From NCBI GenBank assembly GCA_964625755.1, contig CAZVBR010000008.1, forward strand, positions 1-27,779: a stretch of 27,779 bases of DNA. Reading direction: 5' to 3'. Below are positions 1-7,723 of this stretch, one piece after another. The translations under genes were made by a program, and so were the position numbers. The notes beneath the pieces were generated by a model. It was not told the origin of the DNA. It worked only from the letters and a program-made list of their open reading frames with translations, and did not search any database. The first letter of the stretch is position 1; every line of letters starts with the position of its first letter. This stretch comes from CAZVBR01 sp964625755. GTDB lineage: Bacteria; Patescibacteriota; Minisyncoccia; Phycocordibacterales; XYD1-FULL-46-19.

Positions 1-1044
1 GCCGATTACTTTCCCGGTCGCGTAACTCTCGGTGACACTGCTGTTGTTGTACCCGACGAGACCGCCGGTGTAGCGGTAGCCGACTATCTGACCTTCTTCC
101 AAGCCAAGATCGGTGATCTCAGCCTCACTGTCTAGGTAACCGAACAAGCCGACGTAATCAGTGGATGGTCGGTCAATGTACAAATCAGAGATAGTGTGTC
201 CGTTACCGTTTAAGCTGCCGGTGAAGGGCTCAGTGTCGTCCCCGATCGGTTCAAAACCGGCACCGCCGTTCCAGTTTGTGGTTTCGGAGGCATCCAGGTC
301 ATCTGTCAGAATGTAATGATCGTCTAGTTCCCATGTTCCACCGTTATGCTCATCACCGGAGCCGACACGACCGAGATCATTTAAGGTTGATACTTGCCAT
401 GGATCTTCTTTTGAACCGGGTGTTGTCCCCTGGGTTGTCATTTCGCCGGACATTAAAGATATCTCTTGTGTTGGTTCTTCGGTTTGATCTTTGGAATTAA
501 CGCTGATCTCTTTTGAGATAGCCTGAATTTTCTCGCTTGACGGATCTTTCTGTTTTAGAGTATTGAAGCCGTTGCTGGATGCAATATTGGAATAGTCGCC
601 TTTGTCGTTTTCATGAATGAAATGATAATGGTAAGTAGTTTCAGGTGAGAGGTCTTGTGCTTTGGCTATTTGGGTTCCGGTAGCAGATACCTTTTGGTTG
701 TGGAAAAAATCAACCGGTTCTTCGTAAGTGGTCTTACCTTTTTTGATCTGTTCTTTGTTGGGAGTATTTTGGTCGGTAGTAACGGTAAAATAAAGTGTGC
801 CGTTTTTTTGATCGGTGTCTATTGATGCTTCGGAAGTCGAGGTGCCTTGATTTAATACGGTCGGGTTTGTGATTTTTGGCGCGGTGTCTAGTGATGGTTT
901 TTCGGGGGTAATAAATTGATACTCACCTCTGGCCGGGTAGATCCCGATAACGAGCACAGAAAAAATGATCAACGTTGCAGATATTGCAATACACGATCTG
1001 GTTGCTTGTTTGCCGGATTGGGTATTTTGAGAAAAAGATAACAT
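1..1044 (-). CDS. Secreted FN3-like/GLUG-repeat surface protein, C-terminus missing
   Basis: The reading frame opens with ATG at 1044 and is still open at base 1, so 348 residues of the N-terminal part are present. Residues about 17-40 form one hydrophobic segment, either a signal peptide or an anchor. Residues about 55-165 look like a fibronectin type III or similar Ig-like domain (hydrophobic strands, 'LSPETTYHY' near the end). From about residue 205 a GLUG-type module starts, with 'DHYILTDDLDAS', 'FTGSLNGNGHTISDLYIDRP', 'YVGLFGYL' and 'GGLVGYNNSSVTESYATG'. It is clearly paralogous to the second half of the prepilin at 18751-21054. GLUG (PF07581) is known from large secreted repeat proteins; a role in adhesion is inference. 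The start has no Shine-Dalgarno site. The upstream region is shared with priA, which is transcribed divergently. Confidence 0.85.
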   Translation of the reverse strand, partial: MLSFSQNTQSGKQATRSCIAISATLIIFSVLVIGIYPARGEYQFITPEKPSLDTAPKITNPTVLNQGTSTSEASIDTDQKNGTLYFTVTTDQNTPNKEQIKKGKTTYEEPVDFFHNQKVSATGTQIAKAQDLSPETTYHYHFIHENDKGDYSNIASSNGFNTLKQKDPSSEKIQAISKEISVNSKDQTEEPTQEISLMSGEMTTQGTTPGSKEDPWQVSTLNDLGRVGSGDEHNGGTWELDDHYILTDDLDASETTNWNGGAGFEPIGDDTEPFTGSLNGNGHTISDLYIDRPSTDYVGLFGYLDSEAEITDLGLEEGQIVGYRYTGGLVGYNNSSVTESYATGKVIG

Positions 1045-1083
1045 TTGTGATCGGGTGAATTATGAAAAGTCCCTAATTTACTT

Positions 1084-1097
1084 TGTTTATATAAACA
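1084..1097. promoter_or_regulatory. Perfect 14-bp palindrome in the divergent GLUG/priA intergenic region
   Basis: TGTTTATATAAACA reads the same on both strands. It lies 40 bases upstream of the GLUG gene start and about 115 bases before the priA -10 box. It could be an operator for a dimeric regulator of the surface-protein gene. AT-rich intergenic DNA can produce such palindromes by chance, so only its position supports a function. Confidence 0.3.
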
Positions 1098-1212
1098 TAA
1101 TATCAAGTGTGTGCTTAAAATCAATATAGATCGATCATTAAAAATAATTTTGTTGTTTGGAAAACAGGTAAGCGACATTTTTTTATTGCCTGGTCTTAAG
1201 AGCTTTTTTTTG

Positions 1213-1218
1213 TATACT
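1213..1218 (+). promoter_or_regulatory. -10 box (TATACT) for a predicted leaderless priA mRNA
   Basis: TATACT ends 7 bases before the priA ATG. A bacterial transcription start normally lies 6-8 bases after the -10 hexamer, so the mRNA would begin at or next to the start codon. No good -35 is seen at 16-18 bp. The block 'GTTAATA' after the hexamer is shared with the promoter at 13482. Confidence 0.6.
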
Positions 1219-1225
1219 GTTAATA

Positions 1226-3139
1226 ATGTATATGGTAGTCGTTAATCCTTTGAGTCGGGGGGTTTTTAAAGATCAATTGACTTATTTTTCAAAAGAAAAA
1301 ATATCACCCGGAGTCTTGGTGACCGTGCCGGTTAAAAATAGACAGATAAATGCTTTAGTGGTTGATGTCCAACCTGTTAAAAATTCCAAAGCACTTATCA
1401 AGCGAGCGGATTTTAGTTTAAAGAAGGTAACGCTCAACACCGGTAAGCGATTTTTTGAACCCAGTTTTTTAAAGGCGGCTCGGCAAACCGCTGAGTATCA
1501 CTGTGCTTCAGTCGGTCAGACCCTAAAGGTTTTTGTTCCCCAAGAAGTGCTTCGAGCTTATGAGGATATAGAAGAGCCTTACCGAGGTTCGAGATCCCGA
1601 GTGGTTTCTGAAGAAGATTTTAAAAAAAAGGAGGACCAAGTGGTGCAAGAGAATTACCAGAACAGGGTCTCTTTGTATAAAAGTCTGATCCGGGAAACAT
1701 TTGCTCAAGGTCGGTCTGTGTTTTTGTTGTTGCCGACAGCAATAAATGTTGATGATATTTTGCCTCGGATAACAAAAGGGATCGAGGACCGGACTTTTGT
1801 TTTGCATAATAAATTATCCAAAAAGGAATTGATTGCGAGTTGGAATAAAGCTTTAAGTGCCAAGTATCCGATATTGGCGATTCTTACTCCCGGTTGTCTG
1901 TCATTACCCCGTGGCGATCTGGGTTTGGTGATCTTAGAGCGAGAAAATCACTCGGCTTATAAAACGCTGTCCCGACCTTTCCTGGATATTCGTTTTTTTG
2001 TTTCCTGTTTGAGCGCCGATTCTGATTGTCGGGTTGTTATGGGTGATCAAGTCCTAAGCACGGAAACCGTTTTTGCTACCGGTCAAGGTCGATTAACCCC
2101 GGTTAATAATTTAAAATTCAGGTTTATTTATGATGGTGAACAAAAATTAATAGATTTAAATCAAGAAGCCGGTCAAGACGGTAATACGTTTCGAGAGTCC
2201 GTTTTGTCTCAAAGCTTAAAACAGGTAATGTCCGAAAGCCGTGCTCAGAATGATAACATGTTGATCATTTCCGGGCGGAGAGGTTTAGCCCCGGTCATTT
2301 TGTGTCAGGATTGTAAAAAAGTGGTCTCTTGCCCGTTTTGCGAAGCGCCGGCGATCCTACACGAAAAAAATAGAACCCGATATTTTAAATGTCATAAATG
2401 TGGTAATTTGGAAGATCCGGAGGATCGTTGTTTTAATTGTGGCGGTTGGCGTTTGATCAATTTGGGTTCCGGTATCGACAAGTTGGCTCAAGAGGTGAAG
2501 TTGCTTGATCTGTATGAAAATTGGTGGCAGATAGATAGTGATTCAACCACCCCCAAGCAGGCCAAAAAAATAATTGAGCAATTTTTGATCACACCCGGTA
2601 GTTTATTGATCGGAACAGAAATGACTCTGCAGTATCTTTCTGAGCCGGTGGCCCGGATGGCCTTGGTGGCCATAGATCCATTGTTTGCATTGCCAGAGTT
2701 TCGGATAAATGAGAAGATCATTAACTTTTTAATGACAGCCAAAAATTCGACCACAAAACAATTCATAATTCAGACCGCTCGATCGGAAGAAAAGATCTTT
2801 GATTATGTTTTAAACGGTAATTTGTTGGATTTCTTTCGAGACGAAATAGATCAAAGAAAAAAAGTTAAATATCCTCCGTTTAGAGTGTTAATCAAGATCA
2901 CAAGATCCGGTTATCAAGAAAAAGTGGAGAGGGATATGTTGTGGTTGAAAGACTATCTTTCAGCGTATCAGCCATTGATATATTCCCCAGTCAATCCGGT
3001 GATCAAGGGGCATTACCGGCTAAATGCTTTAATAAGATTAAAGCCCGACAGTTGGCCCGATAAAACTCTTTTAAACTTGCTTTATAATTTATCGCCTGAT
3101 TTTGTGATCAATGTTGACCCCCGGGAGATTTTAAGTTAA
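1226..3139 (+). CDS. priA: PriA-like primosomal protein N', ATPase motifs lost
   Basis: This protein of 637 residues is collinear with PriA, the replication-restart factor that recognises stalled forks. The N-terminal 3'-DNA-binding domain is recognisable (about 5-50), as are the 'GRRGLAPVILCQDC' entry to the zinc region and the full set of zinc-ribbon cysteines: CxxC pairs at about 360/363, 369/372, 389/392 and 402/405. The C-terminal 'KYPPF' motif is also present. The helicase core is degenerate. Where GVTGSGKT belongs (about 140-147) there is no Walker A, DEEH is replaced by EREN (about 238-241), and the QVAGRAGR motif VI is gone (about 500-508). It should still bind DNA and partners but not hydrolyse ATP. 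Actinobacterial PriA proteins are a known precedent for lost helicase motifs. def follows after 42 bases. The start has no Shine-Dalgarno site and a leaderless promoter; a second ATG two codons in is possible. Confidence 0.88.
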   Translation: MYMVVVNPLSRGVFKDQLTYFSKEKISPGVLVTVPVKNRQINALVVDVQPVKNSKALIKRADFSLKKVTLNTGKRFFEPSFLKAARQTAEYHCASVGQTLKVFVPQEVLRAYEDIEEPYRGSRSRVVSEEDFKKKEDQVVQENYQNRVSLYKSLIRETFAQGRSVFLLLPTAINVDDILPRITKGIEDRTFVLHNKLSKKELIASWNKALSAKYPILAILTPGCLSLPRGDLGLVILERENHSAYKTLSRPFLDIRFFVSCLSADSDCRVVMGDQVLSTETVFATGQGRLTPVNNLKFRFIYDGEQKLIDLNQEAGQDGNTFRESVLSQSLKQVMSESRAQNDNMLIISGRRGLAPVILCQDCKKVVSCPFCEAPAILHEKNRTRYFKCHKCGNLEDPEDRCFNCGGWRLINLGSGIDKLAQEVKLLDLYENWWQIDSDSTTPKQAKKIIEQFLITPGSLLIGTEMTLQYLSEPVARMALVAIDPLFALPEFRINEKIINFLMTAKNSTTKQFIIQTARSEEKIFDYVLNGNLLDFFRDEIDQRKKVKYPPFRVLIKITRSGYQEKVERDMLWLKDYLSAYQPLIYSPVNPVIKGHYRLNALIRLKPDSWPDKTLLNLLYNLSPDFVINVDPREILS

Positions 3140-3181
3140 TTTATTGGTCGGTGTTAAATCAGACTTAGAATTGTTGGCATT

Positions 3182-3706
3182 ATGAAAAGATTGAATATTT
3201 TAATGAACGGACATCCGGCCCTGCGAAAGGTCGCCAAACCGGTAACGGAAGAAGAATTTAATACAGATCAATTGAATGACCTGATCAGTCAAATGTCGGC
3301 CACATTATCAGCCACTAAGGATGGCGTTGCCTTGGCCGGTCCGCAAGTCGGGATAGAAAAAAGAATCTTTATCGTTCACGGTAAAGTGTTGTCGGAATTC
3401 GGATATTCCGGCCACCCGGAGATGAAGGATTCGAAGACCGGCAGCTTAGCCTTTATAAATCCGGTTATTATAAAAAGTTCCAGGCAAAAAGCTTGGCTTG
3501 AGGAGGGGTGTCTGTCAGTGCCGAATTATTTTGGGTTAGTTGAGAGATCTCTGAAAGTGAAAGTCTCGGCTCAAGACGGGACCGGAAAAAGATTTCAGGT
3601 GATCGGGTCTCGGATCTTGGCTCAAATATTTCAACACGAAATAGACCATCTGGACGGAATTTTATTTTTAGATAAAGTGCGAGAACTTAAGTATGTCAAA
3701 CCTTGA
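3182..3706 (+). CDS. def: Peptide deformylase
   Basis: A 174-residue metalloenzyme that removes the formyl group from the initiator methionine of nascent proteins. All three family motifs are present: motif 1 GVALAGPQVG (about 48-57, slightly variant from GxGLAAxQ), motif 2 EEGCLSVP with metal ligand Cys110, and motif 3 QHEIDH with His152, Glu153 and His156. The length is normal for the family. It overlaps fmt by 14 bases, so it is co-transcribed, and probably translationally coupled, with the enzyme that adds the formyl group. The start has no Shine-Dalgarno site. A weak -10-like TAGAAT lies 10 bases before the ATG, so an extra internal promoter is possible. Confidence 0.95.
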   Translation: MKRLNILMNGHPALRKVAKPVTEEEFNTDQLNDLISQMSATLSATKDGVALAGPQVGIEKRIFIVHGKVLSEFGYSGHPEMKDSKTGSLAFINPVIIKSSRQKAWLEEGCLSVPNYFGLVERSLKVKVSAQDGTGKRFQVIGSRILAQIFQHEIDHLDGILFLDKVRELKYVKP

Positions 3707-4568
3707 TCCCCGTTTTGTTTTTTTTGGTTCGGATGATTTTTCTGTAGCCGTTTTAGATTCTTTGATGAGTGACGGGTTGATACCAAATTTGGTTGTGTCT
3801 ACTCCTGATATGCCGGCCGGCCGTGGCCGACGTATAACTGCCCCTCCGGCGGCTAGCTGGGCTCAAAATAATAATATCACTTTTATTCAACCGGAGAGTC
3901 TGGATCCGGTGCCGAGTTATCTAAATGAGGTATCGGCTGATTTTTTTCTCGTAGCGTCTTATCGTATGATACTGCCATTCTCGGTTTATTCTTTGCCTGC
4001 TTTTAAAACCATCAACATACATCCTTCACTTCTACCCCGGCACCGAGGTCCGACTCCGATCCAAACGGCGATTTTAAATGATGAAGAAAAAACCGGCAGT
4101 TCTTTGATCCTGATCGATCATAAAATAGACCACGGCCCTCTTCTCGGCCAAACAGAAGTATCGGCTGATGATCTGTGGTATGGTCAGTTATCTGATCTTT
4201 TGGCTCGTCGGGGCGCCCAATTATTAACCAATATTCTACCTGAATATTTAAACGGTAAACTTAAACCGAAGCCCCAGGATGAGTCTTCGGTTACTTGGAC
4301 TGGAAAACTGTCAAAAGAAGACGGTCTGATCGATCCTCTAAATCAGCCTAGGCTTGCCTATCTAAAGATCAAAGCTTACACCCCTTGGCCCGGTGCTTAT
4401 TTCTTTGTTTCCGAAGACAACCAGCAAACCGGCCGACGCATTATCGTCAAAGATGCTACCTGGCTAGATAATAAATTGATCCTAAAAAAAATTATCCCGG
4501 CCGGCGGAAAATTGATAAACTGGGATGATTTTAAGAAAACCCTGCCACCGGATTATCATTTACTCTGA
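3693..4568 (+). CDS. fmt: Methionyl-tRNA formyltransferase
   Basis: A 291-residue cytosolic enzyme that transfers formyl from 10-formyltetrahydrofolate to Met-tRNA(fMet). The formyltransferase signature 'NIHPSLLPRHRGPTPIQ' is intact, with the catalytic residues Asn108 and His110 plus Asp146 in 'KIDHGPLL'. A shorter, divergent C-terminal OB-like domain follows (about 205-291). The protein is shorter than E. coli Fmt (about 315). The ATG lies inside the def stop region (14-base overlap). At its 3' end it overlaps the converging hpf by 9 bases, leaving no room for a separate terminator. Confidence 0.95.
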   Translation: MSNLDPRFVFFGSDDFSVAVLDSLMSDGLIPNLVVSTPDMPAGRGRRITAPPAASWAQNNNITFIQPESLDPVPSYLNEVSADFFLVASYRMILPFSVYSLPAFKTINIHPSLLPRHRGPTPIQTAILNDEEKTGSSLILIDHKIDHGPLLGQTEVSADDLWYGQLSDLLARRGAQLLTNILPEYLNGKLKPKPQDESSVTWTGKLSKEDGLIDPLNQPRLAYLKIKAYTPWPGAYFFVSEDNQQTGRRIIVKDATWLDNKLILKKIIPAGGKLINWDDFKKTLPPDYHLL

Positions 4569-4928
4569 CCACCAACCACGAAGCATTTTTTTTATTTTCA
4601 TGCCTTCCCTTCGTTCTTTGGTTTGATTCTTCTTTCTGTGAGTTTTTAGTTGCCTTATGATCTCGGATTTCATCTCATTTATGGCATTGTATAGATTTTC
4701 ATCAACTGCTTCTGCTTGTCCGGACCACCCCGATACGTGAAGATTTATTTTTGCTTTGAATATCTTTCCTTGTTTATGGTGTTCGGTTGTTTTAACCAGG
4801 TAAACATCAGCTTTGGCACTTTCATCATCGGCGTCAATATATTTCCCGATAGCACTTAGTCGCAGTTCTAAGTACTGATCAATGGCCGGAGTGATGGTAA
4901 TATTTTCCGGTGTAATATCTACTTTCAT
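4560..4928 (-). CDS. hpf: Ribosome hibernation promoting factor (short HPF/RaiA family)
   Basis: A 122-residue protein with the one-domain HPF/YfiA fold pattern: N-terminal 'VDITPENITITPAIDQYLEL', central strands ending in 'KINLHV', then 'AEAVDENLYNAINEMKSEIIRQL', the conserved helix region of the family. A basic tail follows ('KTHRKKNQTKERREG'). It lacks the extra C-terminal dimerisation domain of long HPFs. Members bind the decoding centre and store or silence ribosomes in slow growth. It has its own strong promoter with a predicted leaderless start, so it is probably expressed independently of pyk. Its 3' end runs 9 bases into the 3' end of fmt. Confidence 0.9.
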   Translation of the reverse strand: MKVDITPENITITPAIDQYLELRLSAIGKYIDADDESAKADVYLVKTTEHHKQGKIFKAKINLHVSGWSGQAEAVDENLYNAINEMKSEIIRQLKTHRKKNQTKERREGMKIKKMLRGWWSE

Positions 4929-4934
4929 ATTTTC

Positions 4935-4962
4935 ATTATAATAGAAATTTAATGTTAAGCAA
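4935..4962 (-). promoter_or_regulatory. Promoter of hpf, predicted leaderless
   Basis: On the minus strand, TTGCTT (4957-4962), a 16-bp spacer and a perfect TATAAT (4935-4940) end 6 bases before the hpf ATG. A normally placed transcription start would fall on the initiation codon. Both hexamers are good matches to the sigma-70-type consensus. Confidence 0.75.
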
Positions 4963-4995
4963 TACCCGGTGAGAAATATCAGAGACGTGAACCTA

Positions 4996-6414
4996 TTATA
5001 ATTCTTCGGCGATTATCATATTAGTGGCACCGGATACCCCAAAAGGCGTTCCGGCTACAATGATCACAGTCTGACCGATTTGGGCAAAGTTGTGAGTCGT
5101 GGCATTTTTTCTGATACTGTCCATCATATATTTGGTGGTTTTGATCGGTTTACTCAGGATCGGATAACAGCCAAAAGACAGAGCCAGCTGTCGATAAGTT
5201 AATTCTTTGTGAGTTATGACCACAAGCGGCCGGTCTGGTTTGTAACGGGAAACCATTCGAGCGGTGAACCCGGAGCGGCTTAAGGCTACTACAGCAGTTG
5301 CATTTAGATCGTGGGCCATTGATAAGGCGGCCCAACTGAATGAGTCAGTGATATTTTTGGAGGTAAGGTGAGAGCCTTTTAATTTTTGACCGTAGACCAG
5401 GCTTTTTTCGGTTCTGAGGGCCACTCTTTTCATCATCTCGATGGCCTGAATGGGATACTTTCCGGTAGCTGTTTCTTCCGAAAGCATTATGGCGTCGGTT
5501 CCGTCAAAAATAGCGTTGGCGATATCATTTACTTCGGCTCTGGTAGGTTGGGTTTGTCGGGTCATGGATTCTAGCATTTGAGTGGCGGTGATCACTGGAC
5601 GGCCCAAGTCGTTACATTTACTGATGATCTGTTTTTGCGTAACCGGAACATCTTCCGGCGGTATCTCGATCGCTAAGTCTCCCCGGGCGATCATGACCCC
5701 GTCGGCGGCCATGATGATATTGTTTAGGTCAGAGACCGCTTCGGCGGTTTCGATCTTGGCTATGATCTTTATTTCCGGGTGGTCTTTAGCCAGTTTCTTT
5801 TTTAGGTTGATTATATCATCGGCCTGTCGAACAAATGATACGGCGATGTAGTCTACTCCCTGCTCCAGGCCGAATTTGAGATCTTTTTTGTCTTTACTGG
5901 TTAAGGATGGTATGGATAAATGAACACCGGGGACATTTACTCCTCGTCGGCTTTTTATAGCTCCGCCTCGGACCACCTTTGTTATAATGTCCTGATCGGT
6001 GGTTTCGATGACCGTTAACTCCTGCCGACCGTCGTTTAAGAGGATGGTGTCTCCGGAAGTTACTTCTTTAGGTAGTAATTTGTAATTAACGTGTATTTGT
6101 TTTTCGGTACCGATTACTTTTTTGGTTGTTAAAGTTAGTTGGTGGCCGGGTTCAAGGTGAGCCTCATCATTTTCCAGTTCCCCCAATCTTATTTTGGGTC
6201 CGGCCAAGTCTTGAAGAATGGCTACCGGCTGGTCAAGTTTTTTGGCGGAACGCCGGACGTTTTTTATTAACTGTTTGTGGTCTTCATGCTGACCGTGAGA
6301 AAAATTAAGTCGGACAACATTCAGTCCGGCTTTTATCATTCTTCCAATAGCCGGCTCGGTGTTACTGGCCGGCCCTAAAGTACCCACGATCTTGGTTTTT
6401 TTGAATAGTTCCAT
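4996..6414 (-). CDS. pyk: Pyruvate kinase
   Basis: A 472-residue glycolytic enzyme converting phosphoenolpyruvate and ADP to pyruvate and ATP. Visible motifs are the substrate-site 'RLNFSHG' (Arg35, Asn37), catalytic Lys220 with metal ligand Glu222 in 'IIAKIETAEAV', the 'GVMIARGDLAIEIP' signature with Asp246, and 'RPVITATQMLESM'. A C-terminal regulatory domain is present and ends 'GATNMIIAEEL'; there is no extra PEP-utiliser domain. The length is standard. It is a single-gene unit: hpf downstream has its own promoter, and a candidate promoter lies about 100 bases upstream of the ATG. With the lactate permease at 16633 it fits fermentative energy metabolism (inference). Confidence 0.96.
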   Translation of the reverse strand: MELFKKTKIVGTLGPASNTEPAIGRMIKAGLNVVRLNFSHGQHEDHKQLIKNVRRSAKKLDQPVAILQDLAGPKIRLGELENDEAHLEPGHQLTLTTKKVIGTEKQIHVNYKLLPKEVTSGDTILLNDGRQELTVIETTDQDIITKVVRGGAIKSRRGVNVPGVHLSIPSLTSKDKKDLKFGLEQGVDYIAVSFVRQADDIINLKKKLAKDHPEIKIIAKIETAEAVSDLNNIIMAADGVMIARGDLAIEIPPEDVPVTQKQIISKCNDLGRPVITATQMLESMTRQTQPTRAEVNDIANAIFDGTDAIMLSEETATGKYPIQAIEMMKRVALRTEKSLVYGQKLKGSHLTSKNITDSFSWAALSMAHDLNATAVVALSRSGFTARMVSRYKPDRPLVVITHKELTYRQLALSFGCYPILSKPIKTTKYMMDSIRKNATTHNFAQIGQTVIIVAGTPFGVSGATNMIIAEEL

Positions 6415-6517
6415 TTTGGTATTTAATTTTTAGCTGAATAAATTACCCGCCGGATCAATGATCCTTCTTTTTTATGATTGCGGTTATGACTTACGAAGAG
6501 ATTCGTTAATCAGGTTC

Positions 6518-6546
6518 ACTTTAAATGTTATTTTGATATTCGTCAA
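6518..6546 (-). promoter_or_regulatory. Candidate promoter for pyk
   Basis: On the minus strand, TTGACG (6541-6546) is followed after 17 bp by TAAAGT (6518-6523). The -35 box is strong and the -10 box is a 4/6 match. It implies a leader of about 95 bases before pyk. Nothing else recognisable was found in the 279-base gap 6415-6693, which also has to carry the promoter of the plus-strand gene at 6694. Confidence 0.4.
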
Positions 6547-6682
6547 ATCCGAGCTTTTGGAGGAGCCTGCGATTAGTTTTGTGAATTTGTCAGTTATGAA
6601 GATACAGTATTTGATTTTTCCTATTGATTTGGTTGTGATTATTACTGGAAGTTGAAATGGGCCCTAGTGTAAAACAACAAAA

Positions 6683-6687
6683 AGGGG
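6683..6687 (+). promoter_or_regulatory. Ribosome binding site (AGGGG) of the orphan gene
   Basis: A purine-rich AAAGGGGAAAAAC block directly precedes the ATG at 6694, with the G-run 6 bases away. It is one of only two clear Shine-Dalgarno-like sites in the window. Confidence 0.55.
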
Positions 6688-6693
6688 AAAAAC

Positions 6694-7116
6694 ATGACGC
6701 AAGTAGCAGTGGTCGCACCGGTATCGAAGTTGGTGGTCGAGGTAAGCGCGGGGATCGTTTACCCCAACGCCAAGGGATGGAAACAAGGAGGATTTGGAGG
6801 ATTTGAACATAATTACGACCAGATCCTTAGTCGGCCTTACCGGCTTTCCGGGGTGGTGTTTAGACCGGGGGGCGGACTGTCGCCGGATAACTTCATCAAG
6901 TTATCTGGGAAGAGGGGCATGTCGATCACCGAGTACTTGGTTTTGCGTGAGCGTCTGCCGGGGTTAATCCCGGCAGCCCCGATTGTTCTTGCCGGCAGTT
7001 ACACAGGTAAGAATACCGCCGTCTTTTACGACGGTGGCGTGATTAAAGTACGGCAGGACGACCCCATTGAGGGGGTCCTGTACGCGCTCACGGACCGTGT
7101 TCCACGGTTCGTCTAG
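6694..7116 (+). CDS. Orphan protein of unknown function, GC-rich
   Basis: I do not recognise this 140-residue protein. It has no membrane segment, no signal peptide and no cysteine. It is rich in glycine, valine and proline, with a likely beta-rich fold and motifs such as 'FRPGGGLSPDNF' and 'SITEYLVLRERLPGL'. The frame is believable because it starts after a purine-rich ribosome binding site and stops just before a strong terminator. It stands alone on its strand between two minus-strand units. Its base composition differs from the neighbours: line 6841-6900 is 37/60 G+C against 23/60 for 9541-9600, by my count. Codons also favour GC-rich choices, which could mean recent transfer or high expression. 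Confidence 0.7.
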   Translation: MTQVAVVAPVSKLVVEVSAGIVYPNAKGWKQGGFGGFEHNYDQILSRPYRLSGVVFRPGGGLSPDNFIKLSGKRGMSITEYLVLRERLPGLIPAAPIVLAGSYTGKNTAVFYDGGVIKVRQDDPIEGVLYALTDRVPRFV

Positions 7117-7122
7117 AAAAAC

Positions 7123-7161
7123 AGCCCAGGCAGGCGGTCTCTTGACCGGCCCGCCTGGGCT
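7123..7161. terminator. Bidirectional intrinsic terminator
   Basis: Arms AGCCCAGGC (7123-7131) and GCCTGGGCT (7153-7161) form a perfect 9-bp stem, with an inner CGGTC/GACCG stem. On the plus strand it is followed by TTAAAACATTTTT and on the minus strand by GTTTTTC. It ends the orphan gene at 6694 and the long minus-strand operon whose last gene stops at 7186. Confidence 0.85.
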
Positions 7162-7185
7162 TAAAACATTTTTACTTGAAAATCT

Positions 7186-7719
7186 TTATTCTTCCTCTGA
7201 TTTTTTTAATATTTTACGAGCTTCTTCTTTCGGGGCTATTTTGACCTGTTTGGTTTGAAGTTCATTGATTGCTTTTTCCAGTAATTCCAGGGGTTTTTTG
7301 TTCGTAAAGGTACCCTCGATCGTGAGGGTGATCTTTTCTTTAATATCAGAAGGCCAATTTTCTTTGAGACTATTTTTTATTACCGACGGGCTAAAGACCC
7401 AGATCTCCGACAGTGAATGTTCGGCTACTTGTTGCTTTACTTGGTCGACGACTAAATGCACAAATTCCGTTCGCTCGGTTTCCTTTCGGTGCTCTTTCAC
7501 GGTAGCGTGTTTCCAGGTCCGGCCTTTACTTCTTAGGAGCAATCTTCCGGGTTTATCATCGGGCTGTGGTTTGGGTAACTCAAATTCCTGGACAGGTTCT
7601 ATCTGAGCCTCGTGATTTGAGTATATTTTCCCGTTTTTTTGACCCAAAACCACCATTAAAATTCTTTTGTCATTTAAAAAATTATGATATTTATCCGGGA
7701 TATTGATCAAATTGGACAT
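7186..7719 (-). CDS. baeRF / host-attachment-family protein
   Basis: A protein of about 177 residues, starting at the ATG at 7719, 4 bases after the stop of the preceding gene; the upstream ATG at 7764 would overlap that gene by 41 bases and has no support. The pattern 'KHATVKEHRKETERTEFVHLVVDQVKQQ...', then 'SEIWVFSPSVIKNSLKENW', then a 'GTFTNKKPLELLEKAI' tail matches PF10116, first named 'required for attachment to host cells' and later grouped with bacterial archaeo-eukaryotic release-factor-like (baeRF) proteins. It has no signal peptide, so a ribosome- or tRNA-related role is more likely than direct attachment. It is the last gene of the operon, before a terminator. The assignment is by pattern only. 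Confidence 0.65.
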   Translation of the reverse strand: MSNLINIPDKYHNFLNDKRILMVVLGQKNGKIYSNHEAQIEPVQEFELPKPQPDDKPGRLLLRSKGRTWKHATVKEHRKETERTEFVHLVVDQVKQQVAEHSLSEIWVFSPSVIKNSLKENWPSDIKEKITLTIEGTFTNKKPLELLEKAINELQTKQVKIAPKEEARKILKKSEEE

Positions 7720-7723
7720 AGTT

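Noticed and set aside
969..1178. Minus-strand frame of 69 codons at the GLUG/priA divergent region
   Set aside because: It overlaps the true GLUG frame in another phase, has no protein-like pattern and covers the promoter region.
6458..6655. Plus-strand frame of 65 codons in the gap before the orphan gene
   Set aside because: No ribosome binding site or promoter, an unremarkable composition, and it overlaps the likely pyk promoter on the other strand.
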